Part shown: positions 40,280-49,524 of the stretch, piece after piece
Numbering within the stretch: the stretch's first letter is position 1
Layout: each line of letters begins with the position of its first letter
Translations under genes and position numbers: made by a program
The notes under the pieces: generated by a model
What the model saw: the letters and a program-made list of their open reading frames with translations, nothing else
Database searches by the model: none
Told to the model about the DNA's origin: nothing
DNA from: Schnuerera sp. xch1
GTDB lineage: Bacteria; Bacillota; Clostridia; Tissierellales; Tepidimicrobiaceae
Direction: 5' to 3'
Assembly: GCF_019931165.1 (NCBI RefSeq)
Contig: NZ_JAIOUP010000007.1
Location: forward strand, 1-64,000
Length of the DNA: 64,000 nt

Positions 40280-40768
40280 CTAATCTATAACCTTCTTTAA
40301 ATAATTGATAAAATCTACTTTCGGGTCTCCTGGCACCATTCTAGCAGTTAATTTTATTCCCCTTTCATGCAATTCTTTAAATGCCTGTATTTGGTCCTTA
40401 GTAACTTTAATATTAGTCTTTATCTGAATGGCTCCTTCCTTATGAGCTAAATTCCCTATATTTATAGTGTCAAGCTTTACTCCTAAGTTTATTAAATCTA
40501 TAGCATCCTGTGGATCCTCCAATATTAAAAAGACACGCTGTTTATCATATTTTCCAGCTTTAATATTAGTAGCTGCTTTTTTCTTAGTAATAATGGAAGT
40601 TCTAATTCCTGGTGGTACTGCTAGTCTTAAAGTACTCTTTTGTAAATCATTCGTTGCAACCTTATCATTTGCTACCATTATTCTATGAATATTCAACGAA
40701 TTAACCCAATATGCAACTACTTGTCCATGTATAAGCCTGTCATCAATTCTTGTGTGTACAATACCCAT
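40280..40768 (-). CDS. PTS mannose-family EIIB component
   Basis: This cytosolic phosphocarrier passes phosphate from IIA to the incoming sugar. The 162 residues have the active-site His in RIDDRLIHGQV and the later LVANDKVA-like MVANDKVATND. The ATG stands after GGAGGTGTGAAT. A GTG two codons earlier overlaps the ribosome site and is less likely. It lies between IID and the SIS gene. Confidence 0.92.
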   Translation of the reverse strand: MGIVHTRIDDRLIHGQVVAYWVNSLNIHRIMVANDKVATNDLQKSTLRLAVPPGIRTSIITKKKAATNIKAGKYDKQRVFLILEDPQDAIDLINLGVKLDTINIGNLAHKEGAIQIKTNIKVTKDQIQAFKELHERGIKLTARMVPGDPKVDFINYLKKVID

Positions 40769-40851
40769 ATTCACACCTCCATCATTATATTTTTACAAGA
40801 CGGGATATTGCTAAGCAGTATCCCGTCCAATTCTATCATCATTCAATTTCC

Positions 40852-41688
40852 CTAAGTTCCTAATACTCCTAATCCACCTAGTATAATTGAAGCCATTAAT
40901 AATATCCATATAGCTTTTGTCGAAGTCATCTTCTCCTTTCCCAATAGCCAGTATACAAAAGCTACCAATATTACTGGAATTAATGCTGGCATTATTTGAT
41001 CGAGTACTTGTTGTACCTCTAAAGTTACTTCTCCCGATTGAAATACAAATGGAACTTTCGGTGTCACAACTGTTGGTATTAAAGCACCAATTACTGTTAA
41101 TCCTAATATACTGGCAGCTTCTGTAAGACTTTGTATTCTATCCGACATTGTAGCAATTAACTTTGTCCCCTGTACATAACCTATTTCAGTAAATTTCCAC
41201 CTAAGCCAAAATCTAACGAAAGCCCAAATCAACCAAATCCAAACACCTACAGAACTACCATTTAAAGCCATATTCGCACCAATCGAAAGAATTACAGTTG
41301 GAATTATAACTCCAAATATTGTATCTCCTACCCCTGCAAAAGGACCCATTAGACCAGTTTTAATAGCTGTTGATGCTTCTTCTCCGTCCGTTCCTTCTCT
41401 TTCTTCAATAGCAGCATTTGCTCCTAATATGAAATGCGCCATATCAGGTTCAGTGTTAAAGAATTGAAGATGTCTTTTTACTGCTTTTTTCAATTCTTCT
41501 TCCTTTTTATATAACTTTCTTAAAACTGGCATTATCGAATAACAATAGCAAAGTCCTTGCATTCTTTCATAATTCCATCCTACCTGCCCTGCTAAAAACC
41601 ATCTGAAAAATATACGTTTTAATTCCTTTTTAGTTATTTTATTTTCACTATTAGGTTGGTTATTTACAACTTTGTCACTCATCTTCAT
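40852..41688 (-). CDS. PTS mannose-family EIID component
   Basis: This membrane subunit of the mannose-family permease has 278 residues: an amphipathic N-terminal region (KRIFFRWFLAGQVGWNYERMQGLCYCYSIMP) and a hydrophobic C-terminal part. The conserved GPFAGVGDTIFGVIIPTV is present. It overlaps the end of IIC. Two close ATGs are possible (41688 and 41682), and I chose the one five bases after GGAGG. It works with IIC as the translocation channel. Confidence 0.93.
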   Translation of the reverse strand: MKMSDKVVNNQPNSENKITKKELKRIFFRWFLAGQVGWNYERMQGLCYCYSIMPVLRKLYKKEEELKKAVKRHLQFFNTEPDMAHFILGANAAIEEREGTDGEEASTAIKTGLMGPFAGVGDTIFGVIIPTVILSIGANMALNGSSVGVWIWLIWAFVRFWLRWKFTEIGYVQGTKLIATMSDRIQSLTEAASILGLTVIGALIPTVVTPKVPFVFQSGEVTLEVQQVLDQIMPALIPVILVAFVYWLLGKEKMTSTKAIWILLMASIILGGLGVLGT

Positions 41689-42448
41689 CAACACCTCCTT
41701 TACCTGCTATCGAAAGTTGCTCCCTACTTCTTTGATAAACCAATAGTCCTAAAGCTAAACCAACTATAGCTACTCCAATCATTGATACTTGCAGAAAAGC
41801 AGCTAGAGCAAAGCCAATCAATAGATATGGTAAATACCTCTTCGCTGGTAAGTATCTCAATAGGATAGCAATCCCTAGTGCAGGTAGTACCTTTCCTGCT
41901 ACCGATAAACCATTAAGCAGCCACTGTGGAGTTATATTTACTAATGCATCTACTATTTCAGGTCCAAATATTAAAGCTATAGCCACTGGTATAGCACGAG
42001 ATAATCCCCAAGGTATAATACCAAGTAAATTCATTCTTTCTACTCCGTCAAAGTTTCCATCTTCAGCATATTTATCAGCTCTATGTTGAAAGAATGTGTT
42101 TGTAAATCTAGCCAAGATGTCCAATTGTACTAAGAACAAACCAATTGGTACCGCAATCCCTATAGCAAATTCAACCCCTAGTCCTGACATGATGCCAAAA
42201 GCCGTTCCTATTACTGCACCAGACATATAATCTGGTATCGAGGCACCACCATAAGTACCTACTCCTAAAACCATTAATTGCAAAGTTGCACCTACCGCTA
42301 ATCCAAGTGTTACATCTCCTAATATAAGTCCTGTAAAAAAGCCAGCCTGTATAGGTCTGTTCAACCCAATGTTGGTTTCTAGTGAATCGTATATCGCAAC
42401 AAAAGCATAAATAGATAGTATGATTATTTGCCAAGCAGTTATTTCCAT
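41675..42448 (-). CDS. PTS mannose-family EIIC component
   Basis: This integral membrane protein of 257 residues forms the sugar channel with IID. It has about seven helices, with the family pattern LETNIGLNRPIQAGFFTGLILGD and GGASIPDYMSGAVIGTA. Its last codons (GGVDEDE) also form the ribosome site and start of IID. The ATG follows AAAGGGAGGGGAGCTT. Confidence 0.93.
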   Translation of the reverse strand: MEITAWQIIILSIYAFVAIYDSLETNIGLNRPIQAGFFTGLILGDVTLGLAVGATLQLMVLGVGTYGGASIPDYMSGAVIGTAFGIMSGLGVEFAIGIAVPIGLFLVQLDILARFTNTFFQHRADKYAEDGNFDGVERMNLLGIIPWGLSRAIPVAIALIFGPEIVDALVNITPQWLLNGLSVAGKVLPALGIAILLRYLPAKRYLPYLLIGFALAAFLQVSMIGVAIVGLALGLLVYQRSREQLSIAGKGGVDEDE

Positions 42449-42529
42449 AAGCTCCCCTCCCTTTGAATATTTATTAAAAAATAACTAAACTATCCTCCTT
42501 TACTTTAATTAAATAATTATATTTATTCT

Positions 42530-42958
42530 TCACTCATCATCATCGTGGATCTTTCTTTCATTCAATACGTAATTTATATTTTTTATACCATCCTTACCTA
42601 TATTGATAAGATTATCTGTAGCATCGTCTAAGGACATAAAATTTCTACTTCCTAAAGCTTCAAGTAAGATGGGAAGGTTTAAGCCTGAAATCAGTTGTAT
42701 CTTTTCATATCTGTTGAGTAACTTAATTATAGAAACATTGCTAGGTGTTCCACCATACAAATCTACAAGTACTAACAATCCATCATCTATATAGATTTCA
42801 TCAGTTAACCTTATCAATCTTTCTCCAAAATTTTCGATACTCTCTCCTGGCTGTATTCCAGCAAATCTTACTCCTTCTACATCTCCTATAATCATTTCAG
42901 CCGTATCATAAAATCCTTTTGCTACACTTCCATGTGAAATAATCAATATATTAAACAT
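42530..42958 (-). CDS. PTS mannose-family EIIA component
   Basis: This soluble phosphocarrier takes phosphate from HPr. The 142 residues match the EIIA-Man fold: the phosphorylated His9 in ILIISHGSVAKGFYDTA and the GLLVLVDLYGGTPSN segment. The acidic C-terminus HDDDE is unremarkable. The ATG follows GGGAGGCATTAAGAAT. It precedes IIC in the transcript. Confidence 0.93.
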   Translation of the reverse strand: MFNILIISHGSVAKGFYDTAEMIIGDVEGVRFAGIQPGESIENFGERLIRLTDEIYIDDGLLVLVDLYGGTPSNVSIIKLLNRYEKIQLISGLNLPILLEALGSRNFMSLDDATDNLINIGKDGIKNINYVLNERKIHDDDE

Positions 42959-42983
42959 ATTCTTAATGCCTCCCGTCCATTTA

Positions 42984-44270
42984 TCATAATATCTTCATCA
43001 GTTCCACAACCTTCTCAACTATAAAGTCTCCAGTATGTTTATCAAATGGCGAAGACCAAGCTTCGTAATCTCCTTGTTTATAGGATTCAGGTGTATAAAC
43101 ATACCCTACCATTCCATTTGTATATCCAGCAATTATAGTATAAGAAAAACTTGACTTTTCCTTTATTAAGATTCCATAATCACTAAATAATTCTACAGGT
43201 ATACCTGTAATTAATATATCTCCCAATTTCATCAATTGAATAGGTATAATTAAATCCAGTCTATGCAAAACATCTATCAATTTCAACGTAATCATAGCTC
43301 CTTGATGCTTCGTTATAGCTTCTCTCAATTCCTCTTGAGTCACACCTTCATCTTTGGCTCTGTTCAACCTTCTAGCCATTGTCTCTAAATGCTTTAAAGC
43401 TTCTTCCCTACTAGGTAGTTCCTTTCTGGGGAAATCAAAATATGCCTTAACACTATTAATTGTAATATCATCTATATATTCCCTATTATCATAGGATTCT
43501 AGAACACTTTCATATAGTGCATTTCCCAATCTCTTCACTTCATCAAAGTTCTGACTTTTTCTAGTAAATCTTGTGCTTTGATTACCACAGGCTCCATTTA
43601 TAAACATACAGGTACATTCTTTCCCAAAATGTTCTTCTATTAGCTTCTGAACTATACCTGGATAATCTGCTGATATATATAGATTATCAGCCCCTAATAC
43701 AGTGGCATGACAAGCATAGTTTACTATTGCAGATAATAGACAATCGTTTTCCTTTATGAGAAATATTCCATTAACCATATCATCAATTGGCCAATCTTTA
43801 TTAATTCTATTGGAAGCTATCTTGTCACATTTGGATCTTCCAAAAGCCAGTTTTACTGGTTTCAATTCTTTTGTTGAATTTAAAGCATTTTTTATTATCG
43901 CATTGATTATATATTCTTTTGCTTTTTTATTAGCTTCACAGGTAGAAAATCTTTGATCAAATTCCCAGTCAAAAATATCTGGTGCTGCATGAGTGTGAGT
44001 AGCACAAACAAATATATCTTCTTCCAAAATATTTATTTCTTTATTAATGCCAAGAACAACTTTTTTAACAATATCTTCATTTACCCCAAGTAAATCATTG
44101 GATATAATTATTATGGTTTTTTCTCCATTGGAAACTGTAAGTGCTTTCGTATATATATCATCATGAGTTCCCTTATTTGGTTCATCTCTCTGACCATAAC
44201 CTGCCATATATACACCTTTTGGTATGGATAATATAGCGGATGATATATTTGCCTTAATATATGAATACAT
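42984..44270 (-). CDS. Neutral/alkaline ceramidase-like hydrolase
   Basis: The 428 residues resemble the N-terminal catalytic domain of neutral ceramidases, zinc amidases that cleave N-acyl bonds. Seen are the GVYMAGYGQR start, the metal motif CATHTHAAPD, NYACHATVLGADNLYISADYPG, and the short form lacking the C-terminal Ig domain. No signal peptide is visible, so it is probably cytosolic. It is the first gene of the PTS amino-sugar transcript, which points to an amide bond in an imported, phosphorylated sugar rather than a lipid. The start follows GGAGGTAATTCAC. Confidence 0.8.
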   Translation of the reverse strand: MYSYIKANISSAILSIPKGVYMAGYGQRDEPNKGTHDDIYTKALTVSNGEKTIIIISNDLLGVNEDIVKKVVLGINKEINILEEDIFVCATHTHAAPDIFDWEFDQRFSTCEANKKAKEYIINAIIKNALNSTKELKPVKLAFGRSKCDKIASNRINKDWPIDDMVNGIFLIKENDCLLSAIVNYACHATVLGADNLYISADYPGIVQKLIEEHFGKECTCMFINGACGNQSTRFTRKSQNFDEVKRLGNALYESVLESYDNREYIDDITINSVKAYFDFPRKELPSREEALKHLETMARRLNRAKDEGVTQEELREAITKHQGAMITLKLIDVLHRLDLIIPIQLMKLGDILITGIPVELFSDYGILIKEKSSFSYTIIAGYTNGMVGYVYTPESYKQGDYEAWSSPFDKHTGDFIVEKVVELMKIL

Positions 44271-44719
44271 GTGAATTACCTCCAATAATTCTATGATGTT
44301 CCCTTACCAGTTTCTTATTTTTCACATAACAACATCTCTTTAGATTCAACTAGCATACTGTGTAATATAAATATGCCAACAAAATCCGAAGTAGAACCCA
44401 TAGGTTGCCTTAATCTCTTTAAATCTACAATAACATCTCATAATATTCCATAGTTATCAATTATTACACCTGCAACTTTATATAATTTTTACCCGTGAAT
44501 TTTTTAATATCACAAATTTTGAAAATCCATTTATTCTCAAATTAATTCCAATTATTGTCTTATCATATCCATCAACTCTCATATTTTACAGCAAAATAAG
44601 GAAATTTACCTGCTCCTATTTATTTTTTATTCATTTTTTAGTATAATAAGAATTGTACAATGTTATTTTTCATAATATTCTCAATTTTGTAATATATAAA
44701 TAAGGAGGAGGTATATTAT
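44271..44719. other. 449-bp divergent intergenic region, no gene seen
   Basis: It separates the PTS operon (minus) from the symporter gene (plus). Neither strand shows a frame with a ribosome site. TATAAT at 44642-44647 on the plus strand is a possible -10 box for the symporter, without a convincing -35. No riboswitch or tRNA was recognised. Any PTS regulator binding sites must lie here, but no clear dyad was found. Confidence 0.6.
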
Positions 44720-45949
44720 TTGAAAAAGACTAAATTAACAACCAAAATATTAATAGCTTTAATTCTAGGTATTATAGTAGGATTTATGCTAGATGGTCAT
44801 CCAAACATTGCTACTACTTTTATTCGACCATTTGGTACACTGTTCTTAAACCTAATCAAGATGATAATAGTTCCTTTGGTATTTTCTTCCCTTATAGTAG
44901 GAACTTCAAGTGTTGGAGATGTTAAAAGCTTAGGAAGAATAGGTGGAAAGACTATTGCTTATTATCTATTCACAACTGCATTTGCAGTTACTATAGGGCT
45001 AATATTGGGAGCTTTAATTGTTCCTGGAGCAGGTCTTGATATTCCAGTAAATGTGGATCAAGCTGTACAGGAAAGTCCCACATTGATTGAAACCCTATTA
45101 GATATTGTTCCTAGCAATCCACTAAAAGGTCTAGTAGATGGAAATATGCTTCAAATAATTGTATTTGCAATATTCCTAGGTATAGGTGCTACATCAATCC
45201 CAGAAAATTTAGGAAAGCCATTTATCAATTTCTTCAATAGTTTAGCTGAAGTAATGTATAAAGTAACTGCATTTGTTATGAAATTTGCACCTATTGGTGT
45301 ATTTGGATTGATAGCTCCAGTTGTAGCTGAAAACGGACCTTCCGTATTGCTACCACTTATCAAAGTTATTATAGCAGTATATCTGGGTTGTATATTACAT
45401 GCTATTCTGGTTTACAGTTCACTACTCAAAGTATTAGCAAATTTCAGTCCATTAAAGTTCTTTAAAGGCGTAGCAAGTCCAGCAGTTACAGCCTTCAGTA
45501 CAAGTAGTAGTTCTGGTACACTACCTGTTACTATGAAAACTGCTAAAGAAAATTTAGGTGTGTCCGATAAAATAGCTAGCTTTGTTCTTCCTCTAGGTGC
45601 AACTATAAATATGGATGGTACTGCTCTATATCAAGGAGTATGTGCATTATTCATCGCTCAAGTATATGGTATAGAATTAACATTGGCACAAATGGCTACA
45701 ATAATTCTTACTGCTACTTTAGGCTCCATAGGAACAGCAGGCGTTCCTGGAGCAGGTATGATAATGTTAACTATAGTGCTACAATCAGTAGGATTGCCAT
45801 TAGATGGTATAGCTTTAATAGCTGGTATAGATAGAATATTGGATATGATGAGAACATCTATAAATGTAGTAGGTGATCTATCTGCAGCAGTAGTAGTTGC
45901 AAAAACTGAAAATGAACTTGTTGAAGTTAGTGAAAAAACATCTGCATAA
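44720..45949 (+). CDS. Dicarboxylate/amino acid:cation symporter (DAACS family)
   Basis: This membrane symporter imports glutamate, aspartate, serine or C4-dicarboxylates with Na+ or H+. The 409 residues contain the hairpin motif STSSSSGTLPVTM, the Na+ motif GATINMDGTALYQG and the second hairpin IGTAGVPGAGMIML, then DRILDMMRTSINVVGD. These are the DAACS hallmarks. The start is TTG eight bases after AAGGAGGAGG. It is a single-gene unit ended by a large palindrome. Confidence 0.94.
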   Translation: MKKTKLTTKILIALILGIIVGFMLDGHPNIATTFIRPFGTLFLNLIKMIIVPLVFSSLIVGTSSVGDVKSLGRIGGKTIAYYLFTTAFAVTIGLILGALIVPGAGLDIPVNVDQAVQESPTLIETLLDIVPSNPLKGLVDGNMLQIIVFAIFLGIGATSIPENLGKPFINFFNSLAEVMYKVTAFVMKFAPIGVFGLIAPVVAENGPSVLLPLIKVIIAVYLGCILHAILVYSSLLKVLANFSPLKFFKGVASPAVTAFSTSSSSGTLPVTMKTAKENLGVSDKIASFVLPLGATINMDGTALYQGVCALFIAQVYGIELTLAQMATIILTATLGSIGTAGVPGAGMIMLTIVLQSVGLPLDGIALIAGIDRILDMMRTSINVVGDLSAAVVVAKTENELVEVSEKTSA

Positions 45950-45951
45950 AA

Positions 45952-46001
45952 TAATAAATAAGATAAGGTGCAGTTTAAACTGCACCTTATCTTATTTATT
46001 A
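45952..46001. terminator. 50-bp perfect palindromic bidirectional terminator
   Basis: The palindrome is centred on GCAGTTTAAACTGC, with AT-rich outer ends giving T-rich tracts in both directions. It closes the symporter gene on the plus strand and contains the TAA stop of the SLH gene on the minus strand. Confidence 0.88.
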
Positions 46002-47581
46002 ATATTCACTATTTCATCACTTTCCAATTCTAATCTTACATAATCATCTAGTCTCAAATCATATATGCTCATTTTCTCATCTTCTAAAGTTATCATTACA
46101 TCTTCCGATATATAATAGCTTTTCTTGTCTCCTTGATCATTTATTATTGTAAGCATTGATTCATCTGAAATGAGAATAGACTCAATATATCCTCTATCCT
46201 CTCCTAGAACGGATTTAGCATCTATTGTGCTCACGTTTCCATCAGTTAAGGATATTAACACTTCATCTCCAATTCTTAAATCTTTCACAGTGACTTCATT
46301 TGCGTTTCGATCTATTATTGTATCTTTATCTATTGCATATCTATATGTACTGCCATTTTTTCTCTCTACTAAAAGTATACACTCTTCTTCGAATATTTTC
46401 TCCTTTATTATCCCCTCAACTCTACCATCTTTGCTTTCCGCCTCTATGGATAATGCAAAATCTTCAAGTGCTTCAACTGTTACCATATCTCCTTCATGTA
46501 AACTATAAAGGTATGATTCATTTCCATCTATAACTACTTCTGGTTCTCTGGATAAATTGAAAGTCTTGATATCTCCAACCTTGGTTTTTACCATCATACG
46601 AGTTTCGCTCAAGGACATATTATCTATAGTTCCATATGTGATATTACTATCACTGTCAACACCTATAGCTTCTATTACATTATTTTCTAATACTGAAGCC
46701 TTAACATGCATTCCTTCTTCAAGCATATCAAAAGATGCAATTTCTCCATTAATGGTTATTTCAACATCTTCTTCTAAAGTATAGGAATCAATCTTTTGTC
46801 CATCATCAATAAATATATAATCTCGTAACATTAAAACTATAATCCCTGATAAGTCGCTGTAGTTTTGATTTTCAGGCTCAGTAGGTTCTTCAATAATCTC
46901 TGGAACAATAAACGGGATTCCATTCATATGATTGTATGCTATGGAAAGCATCTTTGCTAATACAGCTCTTGTGACATGTTGATTTGGATTAAAGTTCCCA
47001 TTCCCATCACCCTTTTTGCCTAACACTCCTTTGTCTATTAAAAAATTTATATAAGGTCTTGCCGTTTCAGGAATTTTTTCTATGTCATTGTAAAAATTGT
47101 AAGAAAATATGTATGTATTTTTCTTCTGTTCTTCCATTCCCATTGCCTTTGCTAAATATATTGCTAGTTCCGTTTTTATAACTTTTCTTACATCACCATC
47201 AATCATCAAATTGTTTTCAATAAATTGTTCATTAAGTAAATTAGCGGATAAAGCTATGGCAACAGCATCCTTCTCTTCTTCCGATAAATCATACTCTTCT
47301 AAAAAAGTATCATAATTATCTCTCATCTTCACTACTTCATCTTCATGTATATTCAAAAGCCTGGTTATATAAGTTAAAGTCTCTACAATATTTACAGTTT
47401 CATTAGGTCTGAAAGTTGCATCCTCATATCCGTCCATAATCCCTAGGTCTACAACCTTCTCAATATAGTCATATGCCCAATGGTTACTATCTATATCTGT
47501 AAACATGCTTTCGCCATAAGCTGTAATGCCGGTAAAAACAAAAGAAAATACCAGTATTAATGAAATAACATTTCTTTTCAT
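45992..47581 (-). CDS. SLH-domain surface protein
   Basis: This 529-residue exported protein has a signal peptide (ISLILVFSFVFTGITAYG), then SLH repeats that bind pyruvylated wall polymers (FTDIDSNHWAYDYIEKVVDLGIM; a middle divergent repeat; PYINFLIDKGVLGKKGDGNG...FNPNQHVTRAVLAKML). The C-terminal part (about 255-529) holds repeated small beta units with L-x-x-GD-x-V patterns. Enzyme activity is not evident. The ATG follows GGGGGATAGTATA. Confidence 0.85.
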   Translation of the reverse strand: MKRNVISLILVFSFVFTGITAYGESMFTDIDSNHWAYDYIEKVVDLGIMDGYEDATFRPNETVNIVETLTYITRLLNIHEDEVVKMRDNYDTFLEEYDLSEEEKDAVAIALSANLLNEQFIENNLMIDGDVRKVIKTELAIYLAKAMGMEEQKKNTYIFSYNFYNDIEKIPETARPYINFLIDKGVLGKKGDGNGNFNPNQHVTRAVLAKMLSIAYNHMNGIPFIVPEIIEEPTEPENQNYSDLSGIIVLMLRDYIFIDDGQKIDSYTLEEDVEITINGEIASFDMLEEGMHVKASVLENNVIEAIGVDSDSNITYGTIDNMSLSETRMMVKTKVGDIKTFNLSREPEVVIDGNESYLYSLHEGDMVTVEALEDFALSIEAESKDGRVEGIIKEKIFEEECILLVERKNGSTYRYAIDKDTIIDRNANEVTVKDLRIGDEVLISLTDGNVSTIDAKSVLGEDRGYIESILISDESMLTIINDQGDKKSYYISEDVMITLEDEKMSIYDLRLDDYVRLELESDEIVNINK

Positions 47582-47623
47582 TATACTATCCCCCTCTTAT
47601 CAATTAATAGGTTAATATCATGA

Positions 47624-47671
47624 ATGTCATCCTGAGACCAAATTATACGTTTGCTTTACTCAGGATGACAT
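47624..47671. repeat. Inverted repeat between pyrG and the SLH gene
   Basis: ATGTCATCCTGAG (47624-47636) pairs perfectly with CTCAGGATGACAT (47659-47671) across a 22-base gap. It has no T tract, so it does not look like a normal terminator. The core TGTCATCCTGAG resembles short dispersed intergenic palindromes seen in other bacteria. No second copy was noticed in this window. Confidence 0.6.
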
Positions 47672-47735
47672 GTCCTTAAACTAATTATATTATATATCTC
47701 TATTTATATTCTACACAAATATATAAATTCCTGTA

Positions 47736-49364
<1,629 letters not shown>

Positions 49365-49380
49365 TCATTATAACTATATT

Positions 49381-49409
49381 ATTGTATAAAATATTATAGT
49401 TCATGTCAA
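49381..49409 (-). promoter_or_regulatory. Sigma-A promoter for pyrG
   Basis: The minus strand reads TTGACA (49409-49404), 17 bp, TACAAT (49386-49381), one mismatch from consensus. The leader is only about 30 nt and lacks the G-run start used for pyrG attenuation in Bacillus. Confidence 0.8.
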
Positions 49410-49524
49410 CGAAACTTAATGCTATCCAAAATCCAAACTCTATATTTGTAATTATAATGTAATATTTGATACGACTTATATGATGTATAATAGAATTAGA
49501 ATATTTACGAAAGGAGAGATTTAT

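Noticed and set aside
44380-44400. A TTGGCAT sequence on the minus strand upstream of the PTS operon, reminiscent of a sigma-54 -24 box (mannose PTS operons are often sigma-54 controlled)
   Set aside because: The matching -12 element (TTGC) is absent. Five bases later the sequence reads TATTA, and no LevR-type activator gene is present.
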